A DNA stretch of 15,264 nt from Clostridia bacterium (GTDB lineage: Bacteria > Bacillota > Clostridia > UMGS1810): NCBI GenBank assembly GCA_016293435.1, contig JAEDEG010000060.1, positions 1-15,264 of the forward strand. Direction: 5' to 3'. Position 1 is the stretch's first letter; every line of letters begins with the position of its first letter. Both the position numbers and the translations under genes were made by a program. Positions 5,136 through 11,768 of this stretch are shown here, piece by piece. A model generated the notes under the pieces. It was not told where the DNA came from. It made no database searches and saw only the letters and a program-made list of their open reading frames with translations.

Positions 5136-7670
5136 TTAAAATCCGCACTGCTGTGTACGGTTGATGATATCATCCTGCAGCGACTTGGAAAGTGTGGTAA
5201 ACAAAGCACTGTAGCCTGCAACCCTGACAACAAGCCCCTGATAGTTTTCGGGGTGCTTTTGGGCATCGAGAAGTGTTTCACGGCTTACTACGTTAAACTG
5301 AACGTGCATACCCTTGCGATCAAAATATCCTCTGATGAGTGCTACAAAGCTCTCTATACCCGAATCGCCCTCCAATGCCGAGGGATGAAATTTCATGTTG
5401 AAAAGTGTACCGTTGGAGGCAATGCCGTGGTCAAGCTTTGAAACGGAGTTTGCCGAAGCTGTGGGACCGCTCACATCCTTGCCTGCCGAGGGAGAAACGC
5501 CGTCTGCCACGGGAGTGAATGCCAGTCTGCCGTCGGGAGTGGCACCGGTTTGAGCACCGAGGGGCACATTTGCCGACACGGGATAAAGGCCTGCGTGATA
5601 TCTGCCGCCTCTGGGGTTGGTATATTTTTCGAGGGGGCGAGTGTAGGAATATGCCGCCTCACGGGCAAGAGCGTCAACCTCGTCCAAATCGTTGCCAAAC
5701 TTGTCCAGCTCGTTAATCTGATTTAATATATCCTGATACTGAGAGGAGCCCTTGGTGCCCGATGCTGCCTTTACAGTATTGTAAATCTCTGCAATCTGAG
5801 CCTCCGAAAGCTCTGCACCGCCCTCGATAAGAGTTTTTACAATGCCAACCGTAATGCCGGTGAGCTCCTCGTCGGAGGCAGATGAAGAAGCCTTGCCGAA
5901 GTTTGCATCGAGAGCCGCTTTGAGCTCAGAGAGTGTGAACTTTTTCTGTTCAAAAACAAGCTTCTTTATTGTATAGAGTGAGTCGGCAACGTTTGCAACA
6001 CCAAAGCCCTGGGGCCCGGTAAAGTTGTAAACCGCACCGCCCTCCTGTGCGCTTTTGCCCCTGCCTATACAGTCGTCGAGCATTGACGAAAGGAACGGCA
6101 GCGGAGCACGCTCGGCATGAGCCATATCTACAGCATTGTCTGCATTGACCATGAGAGCAATGAAGTATTTCATCTGTTTTTTGTAGGCGTCAAAAAATTC
6201 GTCGAAGGTTTTCATGTTGGATATATCGCCGGTTTCAATGCTGATGAGCTTGCCGTTTTCGTAGCCGTTGGTGAAAACAAGCTCCAGCGGACGGCACATA
6301 TTAAAGAATGCGGCATCGTGCCAGCCGTCTGTCTTGCCCGACTTTTGAGGTTCAACGCAGCCTATGATGTTGTAGTCGCGGGCATCCTGCATGGTAAGAC
6401 CGCGGCTCACAAGCGCAGGGATGATAACCTCATCATTATAGTATGCCGGCAGTCCTATACCTGTGCGAGTGAGCTTGGCAGCCCATACGAGCAGATCGTG
6501 AGGAGTGCCGTTCCACACTCTCATAGAGAGCGAGGGCTGAGGCAAATTGGTATGTAGAGACGCTGAGATACACATAAACGAAAGGTCGTTGGTGGCATCT
6601 CTGCCGTCGGGTGTCTGACCGCCGCATATAAGGTTTTGGAACATACTGTAACCGGCAAAGCCCGCCGCAGATGCTGCGTCTCTTACCTTGCTGAGGTCAT
6701 TGAGCTTAATCCAAAGGCAATCTATAAGCTCCTGGGCAAATTCGCGGGTGATTTTGCCCGAGTCGATATCCGCCTTATAATAAGGATACATATATTGGTC
6801 AAAGCGACCCGGAGAAATGGAGTGACCACTGGATTCTGTTTGAATAAGAAGCTGCACAAACCAGAAGGACTGACAAGCCTCGTAAAAGCTTTTTGCACCG
6901 TTTTCCGGAACGTTGCGGCAGTTGCGTGCAATTGTTAAAAGCTCTGCCTTTCTTTCTTCTACAGTACATTCGGCAGCCATCTTTTCGGCAAGCTCTGCAT
7001 AGCGGTTTGCATAAAAGATTACTGCATCGCAGCATTCGATTACGGCTCTTTGAAAAGCCGCCTTACTGCTGTATTCGGCATCACATACACAAAGCTTTGA
7101 AAGAGCCTCCCGAGCTTCGGCGCGGATGCCGCTGTAGCCAATGCGCAAAACCTTGCCATAGTCAACGGTAACGTGACCTACGCCGTTGTAGTAGTAATTG
7201 CCCACGGTGAAAATATTGTGTTCAATAGCAAGTGCTGCTTCGTCACACATATATGACGATGCAAGCTCGGAGGTGGTTTTGCCCTCCCAATAGCTGTATG
7301 CATCCAAAAGCTTGGATTTGGTTTCTTCCGATATTTCAAATGGGTCGGCAGCTCTTTGGGAAATGGTGTCAAATTCATCCTCGAGCCATTTGAAAGAATA
7401 TTCCGGGAAGGTTTGACAGCTGCGGGGCATAATAGTGTTGGCACCGACAACAAGCTCGTTTTCACGGATTGTAATCGGCAGATTGTGAAGAATATGTGCA
7501 AAAGCCTTTGATCTTCTTTCTATAATAGGAAGATCCTCGGTGGACTTGTAGCTCTCCGTCAAAAGAACAGCTCTGTCTGCCTCGATGCGGGGCTTGCTTG
7601 CAAAGAGCGACTTTTTGAGCAGGTCAATACGGGGAGATTTGGGAATTTCCTTGTTATAATATTTTGCCAT
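5136..7670 (-). CDS. Glycyl radical diol dehydratase (B12-independent 1,2-propanediol/glycerol dehydratase type)
   Basis: An 844-residue PFL-family glycyl radical enzyme. The glycyl radical motif RVAGYSALF puts the radical on Gly819; the thiyl cysteine is Cys438 in GCVEPQ with Glu440 two residues on. The substrate pocket matches the propanediol/glycerol dehydratase class: His166 (NGVGHVTVDY), His283-Ser284 (SGHSISPGRFDQY), Tyr341, and Asp452 in GWHDAAFFN. Choline lyase and PFL differ at these sites. It should convert 1,2-propanediol to propionaldehyde (or glycerol to 3-hydroxypropionaldehyde); the adjacent aldolase favours propanediol. Residues about 594-649 look like an insertion relative to glycerol dehydratase as I recall it (787 residues). 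No N-terminal encapsulation tail is seen. The ATG at 7670 has AGGAG nine bases upstream; a TTG at 7679 would sit directly on that site. Confidence 0.94.
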   Translation of the reverse strand: MAKYYNKEIPKSPRIDLLKKSLFASKPRIEADRAVLLTESYKSTEDLPIIERRSKAFAHILHNLPITIRENELVVGANTIMPRSCQTFPEYSFKWLEDEFDTISQRAADPFEISEETKSKLLDAYSYWEGKTTSELASSYMCDEAALAIEHNIFTVGNYYYNGVGHVTVDYGKVLRIGYSGIRAEAREALSKLCVCDAEYSSKAAFQRAVIECCDAVIFYANRYAELAEKMAAECTVEERKAELLTIARNCRNVPENGAKSFYEACQSFWFVQLLIQTESSGHSISPGRFDQYMYPYYKADIDSGKITREFAQELIDCLWIKLNDLSKVRDAASAAGFAGYSMFQNLICGGQTPDGRDATNDLSFMCISASLHTNLPQPSLSMRVWNGTPHDLLVWAAKLTRTGIGLPAYYNDEVIIPALVSRGLTMQDARDYNIIGCVEPQKSGKTDGWHDAAFFNMCRPLELVFTNGYENGKLISIETGDISNMKTFDEFFDAYKKQMKYFIALMVNADNAVDMAHAERAPLPFLSSMLDDCIGRGKSAQEGGAVYNFTGPQGFGVANVADSLYTIKKLVFEQKKFTLSELKAALDANFGKASSSASDEELTGITVGIVKTLIEGGAELSEAQIAEIYNTVKAASGTKGSSQYQDILNQINELDKFGNDLDEVDALAREAAYSYTRPLEKYTNPRGGRYHAGLYPVSANVPLGAQTGATPDGRLAFTPVADGVSPSAGKDVSGPTASANSVSKLDHGIASNGTLFNMKFHPSALEGDSGIESFVALIRGYFDRKGMHVQFNVVSRETLLDAQKHPENYQGLVVRVAGYSALFTTLSKSLQDDIINRTQQCGF

Positions 7671-7701
7671 TTGATTCAACTCCTGTTAATTTAGCTTAGT
7701 C

Positions 7702-7720
7702 AATTTCGTTTAACGAAATT
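7702..7720. promoter_or_regulatory. Perfect palindrome, candidate operator in the dehydratase leader
   Basis: AATTTCGTT and AACGAAATT are perfect 9-bp inverted arms around one central base. The site lies between the promoter at 7813-7841 and the ribosome binding site, about 32 bases before the ATG at 7670. Its symmetry and length suit a dimeric repressor site (GntR, LacI or DeoR type), acting as a roadblock; it could also fold as RNA. Confidence 0.5.
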
Positions 7721-7728
7721 TCTGCCCG

Positions 7729-7761
7729 ATCGGATTTTGTGAAAATCACGTACAATCCGAT
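7729..7761 (-). other. Inverted repeat / hairpin in the dehydratase 5' leader
   Basis: ATCGGATT (7729-7736) and AATCCGAT (7754-7761) are perfect 8-bp arms; inside them GTGA and TCAC can pair further. In RNA this forms a hairpin early in the roughly 135-nt leader of the dehydratase operon. No U-run follows, so it is not a plain terminator. It may be a second regulator site or a leader structure. Confidence 0.45.
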
Positions 7762-7812
7762 AAATAATCAAAAACAAAAGATTTCAAAACAAAAACAATT
7801 TTACTTACTATT

Positions 7813-7841
7813 ATAATACAACATTTTAGCAAAAAAGTCAA
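7813..7841 (-). promoter_or_regulatory. Sigma-A promoter for the dehydratase-activase-EutS-EutP operon
   Basis: On the minus strand TTGACT (7841-7836) is followed after 17 nt by TATTAT (7818-7813). Each box matches five of six consensus bases. It lies just downstream of the serA terminator and about 135 nt upstream of the dehydratase start, leaving a long leader with two inverted repeats. Confidence 0.75.
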
Positions 7842-7879
7842 TAGGTATTCACACAAAAAAATATAAAAAACCACATTTT

Positions 7880-7930
7880 CAAAGAAAAATAAAGCAAAAA
7901 AGAACGGAGCATCCGCCGAGGGACACTCCG
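7880..7930 (-). terminator. Rho-independent terminator of serC-serA
   Basis: On the minus strand CGGAGTGTCC pairs with GGATGCTCCG (7930-7921 with 7914-7905; ten pairs including two G-U) around a six-base loop, followed by a T-rich run down to about 7880. It lies 20 nt beyond the serA stop and separates serine synthesis from the BMC promoter. Confidence 0.85.
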
Positions 7931-7950
7931 ATACAAAGCTGTTTGTTAAG

Positions 7951-9117
7951 TTACGCTTCAATTATTCTTACCTTGCATACACCGTCTATGGAACCAAGCT
8001 TTTTGTCAAGGTCTGCCGGAACGCTGTCTACATCAATAATTGTGTAAGCATTATCCTTTTTGCTCTTGTTGAGCATATTGATAATGTTGATATTCTCATT
8101 TGCAAAAAGCGATGAGAAGTTGTTGAGCATGTTGGGAACGTTTTTGTGAGCAATTGTAACTCTGTATTTGCTTTCCATATCAAGCTCAATGTTGGGATAG
8201 TTAACAGAATTTTTGATATTACCGTATTTAATAAAGTCCGAAAGCTCTCTTGCAGCCATAACAGCACAGTTATCTTCCGATTCGGGAGTGGAAGCGCCGA
8301 GGTGAGGAATGTTTATCACATTTTCCATACCGAGAGTTTCTTCTGAGGGGAAGTCAACCACATAGCATGCAATTGTGCCGTTGTCTATAGCTTTTTTGAG
8401 AGCGGCGGTGTCTACCAGCTCGCCTCTTGAGAAGTTGAGCAAGCGGGTGCCCTTTTCCATACATTCAAAGAGCTCATCGTTTACTATGCCGCGTGTGCCG
8501 TCGTTGAGAGGCATGTGCATTGTGATATAGTCACACTGAGAAGCAAGGAGCTTAAGATCCTGACATTTTTTGATTTTGCTCGAAAGCCCCCATGCAGCAT
8601 CAACAGAGATGTAGGGGTCATAACCGATAACATCCATGCCCAGAGCCACAGCAAGGTTTGCAACCTTGGCACCGATAGCACCCAGACCCACAACACCGAG
8701 CTTTTTGCCGAGAATTTCGGGACCCACAAAAGCACTTTTGCCTTTTTCTACAAGAGATGCGACATTGTCGCCCTCGCCCTTGAGAGTTTTTGCCCATTCG
8801 ATACCATCTGAAATTTTGCGGGAGGAAAGAAGCAGACCCGCAACGGTGATTTCTGCCACCGCATTTGCGTTGGCACCGGGAGTATTGAACACTACAATGC
8901 CCTGCTCCGAGCATTTGTCAATCGGGATATTGTTGGTGCCTGCGCCCGCTCTGGCAACGCATTTAAGATTTTCGGGGAGCTCCATATCGTGCATCTTGAA
9001 GCTTCGCAGGATTATGGCATCGGGATTTTTCACCTCATCAGTAACCGTGAATAAATTGCTGTCGAGATTGTCAAGACCGCATTTTGCAATCTTGTTGAGG
9101 GTTAATACTTCATACAT
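7951..9117 (-). CDS. serA: D-3-phosphoglycerate dehydrogenase with ACT domain
   Basis: A 388-residue D-2-hydroxyacid dehydrogenase, the short SerA form with one C-terminal ACT domain and no intervening domain. The NAD-binding motif GLGAIG is at 144-149 with Asp167 after it; catalytic Arg231 (FSRGELVD), Glu260 and His272 (PHLGAST) are present. ACT domain residues run from about 318 to 388 and may bind serine for feedback. It oxidises 3-phosphoglycerate to 3-phosphohydroxypyruvate, the first step of serine synthesis. The ATG at 9117 has GGAGG eight bases upstream; an in-frame TTG at 9132 is less likely. It starts 18 nt after the serC stop, so the two form an operon. Confidence 0.95.
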   Translation of the reverse strand: MYEVLTLNKIAKCGLDNLDSNLFTVTDEVKNPDAIILRSFKMHDMELPENLKCVARAGAGTNNIPIDKCSEQGIVVFNTPGANANAVAEITVAGLLLSSRKISDGIEWAKTLKGEGDNVASLVEKGKSAFVGPEILGKKLGVVGLGAIGAKVANLAVALGMDVIGYDPYISVDAAWGLSSKIKKCQDLKLLASQCDYITMHMPLNDGTRGIVNDELFECMEKGTRLLNFSRGELVDTAALKKAIDNGTIACYVVDFPSEETLGMENVINIPHLGASTPESEDNCAVMAARELSDFIKYGNIKNSVNYPNIELDMESKYRVTIAHKNVPNMLNNFSSLFANENINIINMLNKSKKDNAYTIIDVDSVPADLDKKLGSIDGVCKVRIIEA

Positions 9118-9135
9118 AGAGATTGCCTCCAAACA

Positions 9136-10221
9136 TTATTTGTTTTCTTCTTCAAATTTTTTCATGAAATCTACAAGAGCCTGAACGCCTTCTATCGGCA
9201 TTGCATTGTAGATGCTTGCTCTCATGCCGCCCACTGTTCTGTGACCCTTTAGGTTTACAAAGCCCGCTTCTTTAGCTTCTTTTATAAACTTGGCGTTTAG
9301 ATCGTCGGAATCGGTTACAAAGGGAACATTCATGAGTGAACGGTCTTTTGGCTCTTTAACCGTGGCAGAGAACATTTTGCTCGAATCGAGATATGAGTAT
9401 AAAATTTCGGCCTTTTTGAGATTTGTTTTGTACATAGCGTCGATTCCGCCGTTTTCTTTGAGCCATTCGCACACGAGCTTACAGATGTAGATAACATATG
9501 TGGGAGGTGTGTTGAACATAGAACCGTTTTCGGAATGTGTTTGATAATTGAACATTGTGGGGCAGATATCGAGTGCCTTGCCGATAAGATCTTCTCTTAC
9601 AATGGCAACGGTGAGACCTGCAGGAGCCATGTTCTTTTGAGCTCCGGCATAGATAATGCCGAATTTTGACACGTCAACGGGCTCGGAAAGAATGCACGAT
9701 GACATATCTGCCACCAAAGGAACATCGCCTGTGTCGGGAACCTGTGCATACTTTGTACCGTAGATAGTGTTATTGTATGTAATGTGAACATAGTCGGCAT
9801 CGGGTCTGAACATTGATTTGTCAATTTCGGGAATGTAGTTAAATACCTTGTCTTCGGAAGAAGCAATTATTTTGGCATCACCGTATCTGGCAGCTTCTTT
9901 CTGAGCCTTTTTTGACCAAAGACCGGTGAGGATGTAGTCTGCCTTTTTGTTTTCACCGTAAAGATTTAGAGGAACCATGGCAAACTGGCTGGAGGCACCG
10001 CCCTGGAGGAACAACACCTTATAGTTGTCGGGAATACTGAGCAATTCTCTCAAAAGAGCTTCACAATCATCTATAATTTTTTGATAATCTGACGAGCGGT
10101 GACTCATCTCCATTACCGACATTCCTGAATTACCGTAGCATACAAGCTCGGCCTGCGCTTTTTCAAGAACAGGAAGAGGGAGTGCAGACGGGCCTGCCGA
10201 GAAGTTATAAACTCTGTTCAT
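9136..10221 (-). CDS. serC: Phosphoserine aminotransferase
   Basis: A 361-residue class V aminotransferase. The N-terminus NFSAGPSALP, HRSSDY and GGASSQF (74-80) are SerC signatures; the PLP lysine is Lys196 in YAGAQKNMAPAGL. The C-terminal GHRTVGGMRASIYNAMP is also diagnostic. It transaminates 3-phosphohydroxypyruvate with glutamate to give phosphoserine. The ATG at 10221 has AAAGGA eight bases upstream; an ATG at 10230 overlaps the ribosome binding site and is unlikely. No serB-type phosphatase is next to it. It is the first gene of the serC-serA operon, driven from 10264-10292. Confidence 0.96.
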   Translation of the reverse strand: MNRVYNFSAGPSALPLPVLEKAQAELVCYGNSGMSVMEMSHRSSDYQKIIDDCEALLRELLSIPDNYKVLFLQGGASSQFAMVPLNLYGENKKADYILTGLWSKKAQKEAARYGDAKIIASSEDKVFNYIPEIDKSMFRPDADYVHITYNNTIYGTKYAQVPDTGDVPLVADMSSCILSEPVDVSKFGIIYAGAQKNMAPAGLTVAIVREDLIGKALDICPTMFNYQTHSENGSMFNTPPTYVIYICKLVCEWLKENGGIDAMYKTNLKKAEILYSYLDSSKMFSATVKEPKDRSLMNVPFVTDSDDLNAKFIKEAKEAGFVNLKGHRTVGGMRASIYNAMPIEGVQALVDFMKKFEEENK

Positions 10222-10263
10222 AATTATCATCCTTTCAAGGTTATAAATTTAATATTACACACT

Positions 10264-10292
10264 ATTATATCTCAATTTGGAATAATAGTCAA
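10264..10292 (-). promoter_or_regulatory. Sigma-A promoter of serC-serA
   Basis: On the minus strand TTGACT (10292-10287) is followed after 17 nt by a perfect TATAAT (10269-10264). The serC start is 43 nt beyond the -10 box, giving a short leader with no room for a riboswitch. It diverges from the SSB-like gene on the plus strand. Confidence 0.85.
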
Positions 10293-10569
10293 GGGATGAT
10301 GCAAAAAAACACACATATAAATTGATAAAAAATTAACGAGTCTTTTTGGGTAATTTGTCAAATTGCATATAATTGCATAAAAAAGGAAATAATGAATTGC
10401 AGAAAAGAAAAAATGATAAAGCGGTGCAAAAATCCGCAATAAGGTCAGGGTAAAAAATGTCGAACAAATTTTAGTCTAAAATCCATTTTTTTGAATATGA
10501 TTTATATATAACCGAAGCAACCAACGATAAAGCAGATTGTCTCGGTCAACTTATGAAAGGATGGTTCAA

Positions 10570-11238
10570 ATGACAATGGATAATGTAAACGTAAACAATG
10601 AGGTGACTTTAGCCGGAATTATAGATGATGAGCTTTGCTACAGCCATGAGATATACGGCGAATCATTTTATTCCTTTGTGCTGAGAGTTACAAGGCTTTC
10701 TGACATTTGCGACTATATCAATGTCACTGTTTCCGAGAGACTTATTCAGAATATGGAGCTTCATGCGGGCTCCTATGTATGTGTAAACGGTCAGTTCAGG
10801 TCGTACAACAACTACTGTGAAACCGGAAACCGCCTCATTCTTACCGTTTTTGCAAGAGACATCAGACAAACAGACGATTTATCCGAAGAAGAAGCCTTTA
10901 ATCCCAATTGTATTTACTTAAACGGCTTTTTATGCAAAGCACCCGTGTATCGCACCACGCCCTTTGGCAGAGAAATAACCGACCTTCTTGTAGCTGTTAA
11001 CCGCGCCTACAACAAGTCGGACTATATCCCCTGCATTGCATGGGGAAGAAATGCCCGATATTCCTCCAATCTTAATGTCGGCGACAACATCAAAATCTGG
11101 GGACGCATACAGTCGCGAGAATATCAGAAGCGTATTTCCGAGGATGAAACCGTGACCAAAACAGCTTATGAAATTTCTATTTCAAAAATGGAGGTTGTTC
11201 ATGCATCGGTTCACGAAGATGATGCCGAAATAAGCTGA
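10570..11238 (+). CDS. Single-stranded-DNA-binding-like protein with two OB-fold-like halves
   Basis: A 222-residue protein with two segments that read like SSB/PriB OB folds. The first (about 5-95) has NNEVTLAGIIDDE, a central YINVTVSE strand and VCVNGQFRS; the second (about 105-215) has IYLNGFLCKAPVYRTTPFGREITDLLVAVNR, then YIPCIAWGRNA and KIWGRIQSREY, the usual SSB order of strands. It lacks the acidic DDIPF-type tail of housekeeping SSB, although the end is acidic. It probably binds single-stranded DNA; its process is unknown. The ATG at 10570 has AAAGGA eight bases upstream; earlier in-frame TTG and ATG codons overlap that site. The 277 nt upstream of it are AT-rich; a TATAAT at 10368-10373 has no good -35 box, and I see nothing else there. 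Confidence 0.75.
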   Translation: MTMDNVNVNNEVTLAGIIDDELCYSHEIYGESFYSFVLRVTRLSDICDYINVTVSERLIQNMELHAGSYVCVNGQFRSYNNYCETGNRLILTVFARDIRQTDDLSEEEAFNPNCIYLNGFLCKAPVYRTTPFGREITDLLVAVNRAYNKSDYIPCIAWGRNARYSSNLNVGDNIKIWGRIQSREYQKRISEDETVTKTAYEISISKMEVVHASVHEDDAEIS

Positions 11239-11247
11239 AGCTCAAGC

Positions 11248-11280
11248 AATTTCAAAACACATTAGAGCTGAAATTTTGTT
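11248..11280 (+). terminator. Weak hairpin after the SSB-like gene
   Basis: AATTTCA (11248-11254) pairs with TGAAATT (11269-11275) around a 14-nt loop and is followed by TTGTT. The stem is AT-rich and the loop large, so termination here would be weak. Confidence 0.3.
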
Positions 11281-11291
11281 AAAAAATTCCT

Positions 11292-11321
11292 TGCATATAA
11301 ACTCTCCTTGTGAACAAAATA
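11292..11321 (+). promoter_or_regulatory. Candidate sigma-G promoter of the SASP gene
   Basis: TGCATA (11292-11297) is followed after 17 nt by CAAAATA (11315-11321). This resembles the forespore sigma-G pattern of a TGAATA-like -35 and a CATAMTA-like -10 and lacks a sigma-A -35. The next gene is a small acid-soluble spore protein, a classic sigma-G target, 47 nt downstream. Confidence 0.55.
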
Positions 11322-11368
11322 GATAGTGCAAAGTGATTTGCAATTATTTTTCAAGGAGAGTTTTAGTT

Positions 11369-11557
11369 ATGTCTAAAAAGAACGTTGTTCCCGAAGCTAA
11401 AGAAGCTATGGAAAGATTTAAGATGGAGGCTGCATCTGAAGTAGGTGTTAACCTCAAGCAGGGCTATAACGGCGATTTAACCTCAAGACAGGCAGGTTCT
11501 GTTGGCGGTCAAATGGTTAAAAAGATGATCAAATCCTACGAAGAATCTATGAAATAA
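11369..11557 (+). CDS. Alpha/beta-type small acid-soluble spore protein
   Basis: A 62-residue alpha/beta-type SASP. The GPR protease site is in KMEAASEVGV (cleavage expected after Glu20), followed by NLKQGYNGDLTSRQAGSVGG and MVKKMIKSYEE, the two conserved blocks of the family. These proteins coat forespore DNA, force an A-like form, protect it from UV and chemicals, and are degraded to amino acids on germination. The ATG at 11369 has AAGGAGAG eight bases upstream. It stands alone between a sigma-G-like promoter and a strong terminator. It shows that the host makes, or descends from makers of, endospores. Confidence 0.95.
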   Translation: MSKKNVVPEAKEAMERFKMEAASEVGVNLKQGYNGDLTSRQAGSVGGQMVKKMIKSYEESMK

Positions 11558-11630
11558 CCGATTTGTCCGGGGATTATATCTGATTGAAATTTATTAATCA
11601 ATAAATTTTGACGAGGCAGCCAATGCCTCC

Positions 11631-11678
11631 AAAAATACCGCGCGGCTTTTGGCTGTGCGGTATTTTTGGGATTTTTTT
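11631..11678 (+). terminator. Rho-independent terminator after the SASP gene
   Basis: AAAAATACCGC (11631-11641) and GCGGTATTTTT (11657-11667) form a perfect 11-bp stem, followed by a second T-run at 11672-11678. A smaller stem, GAGGCA/TGCCTC (11613-11618 with 11624-11629), and an AT-only inverted repeat (11587-11608) lie just upstream. The hairpin has A and T runs on both sides and could work in both directions. Confidence 0.85.
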
Positions 11679-11768
11679 GCATTTTGAGCAGCATCTCAAA
11701 GGTTTTGGCACAAAATCCCTCTTTGCTGCATATATATTATTAACATCAGATTATAAGGAGAAACGTAT

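Noticed and set aside
5136..7670. Choline trimethylamine-lyase or pyruvate formate-lyase identity for the glycyl radical enzyme
   Set aside because: The His166, His283-Ser284 and Asp452 (GWHDAAFFN) set belongs to the diol dehydratase class, and an aldolase rather than choline genes is adjacent.
8636..9184. 182-codon plus-strand frame opposite serA
   Set aside because: Antisense to SerA with its catalytic motifs intact; Ser/Pro/Arg-rich shadow composition.
10395..10445. 16-codon frame after AAGGA in the serC/SSB-like intergenic region
   Set aside because: The spacing between the purine run and the ATG is only about four bases, and there is no convincing promoter upstream.
11679..11768. T-box or amino-acid attenuator before asnB
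   Set aside because: The leader is too short after the SASP terminator, and I can find no specifier loop or T-box motif.
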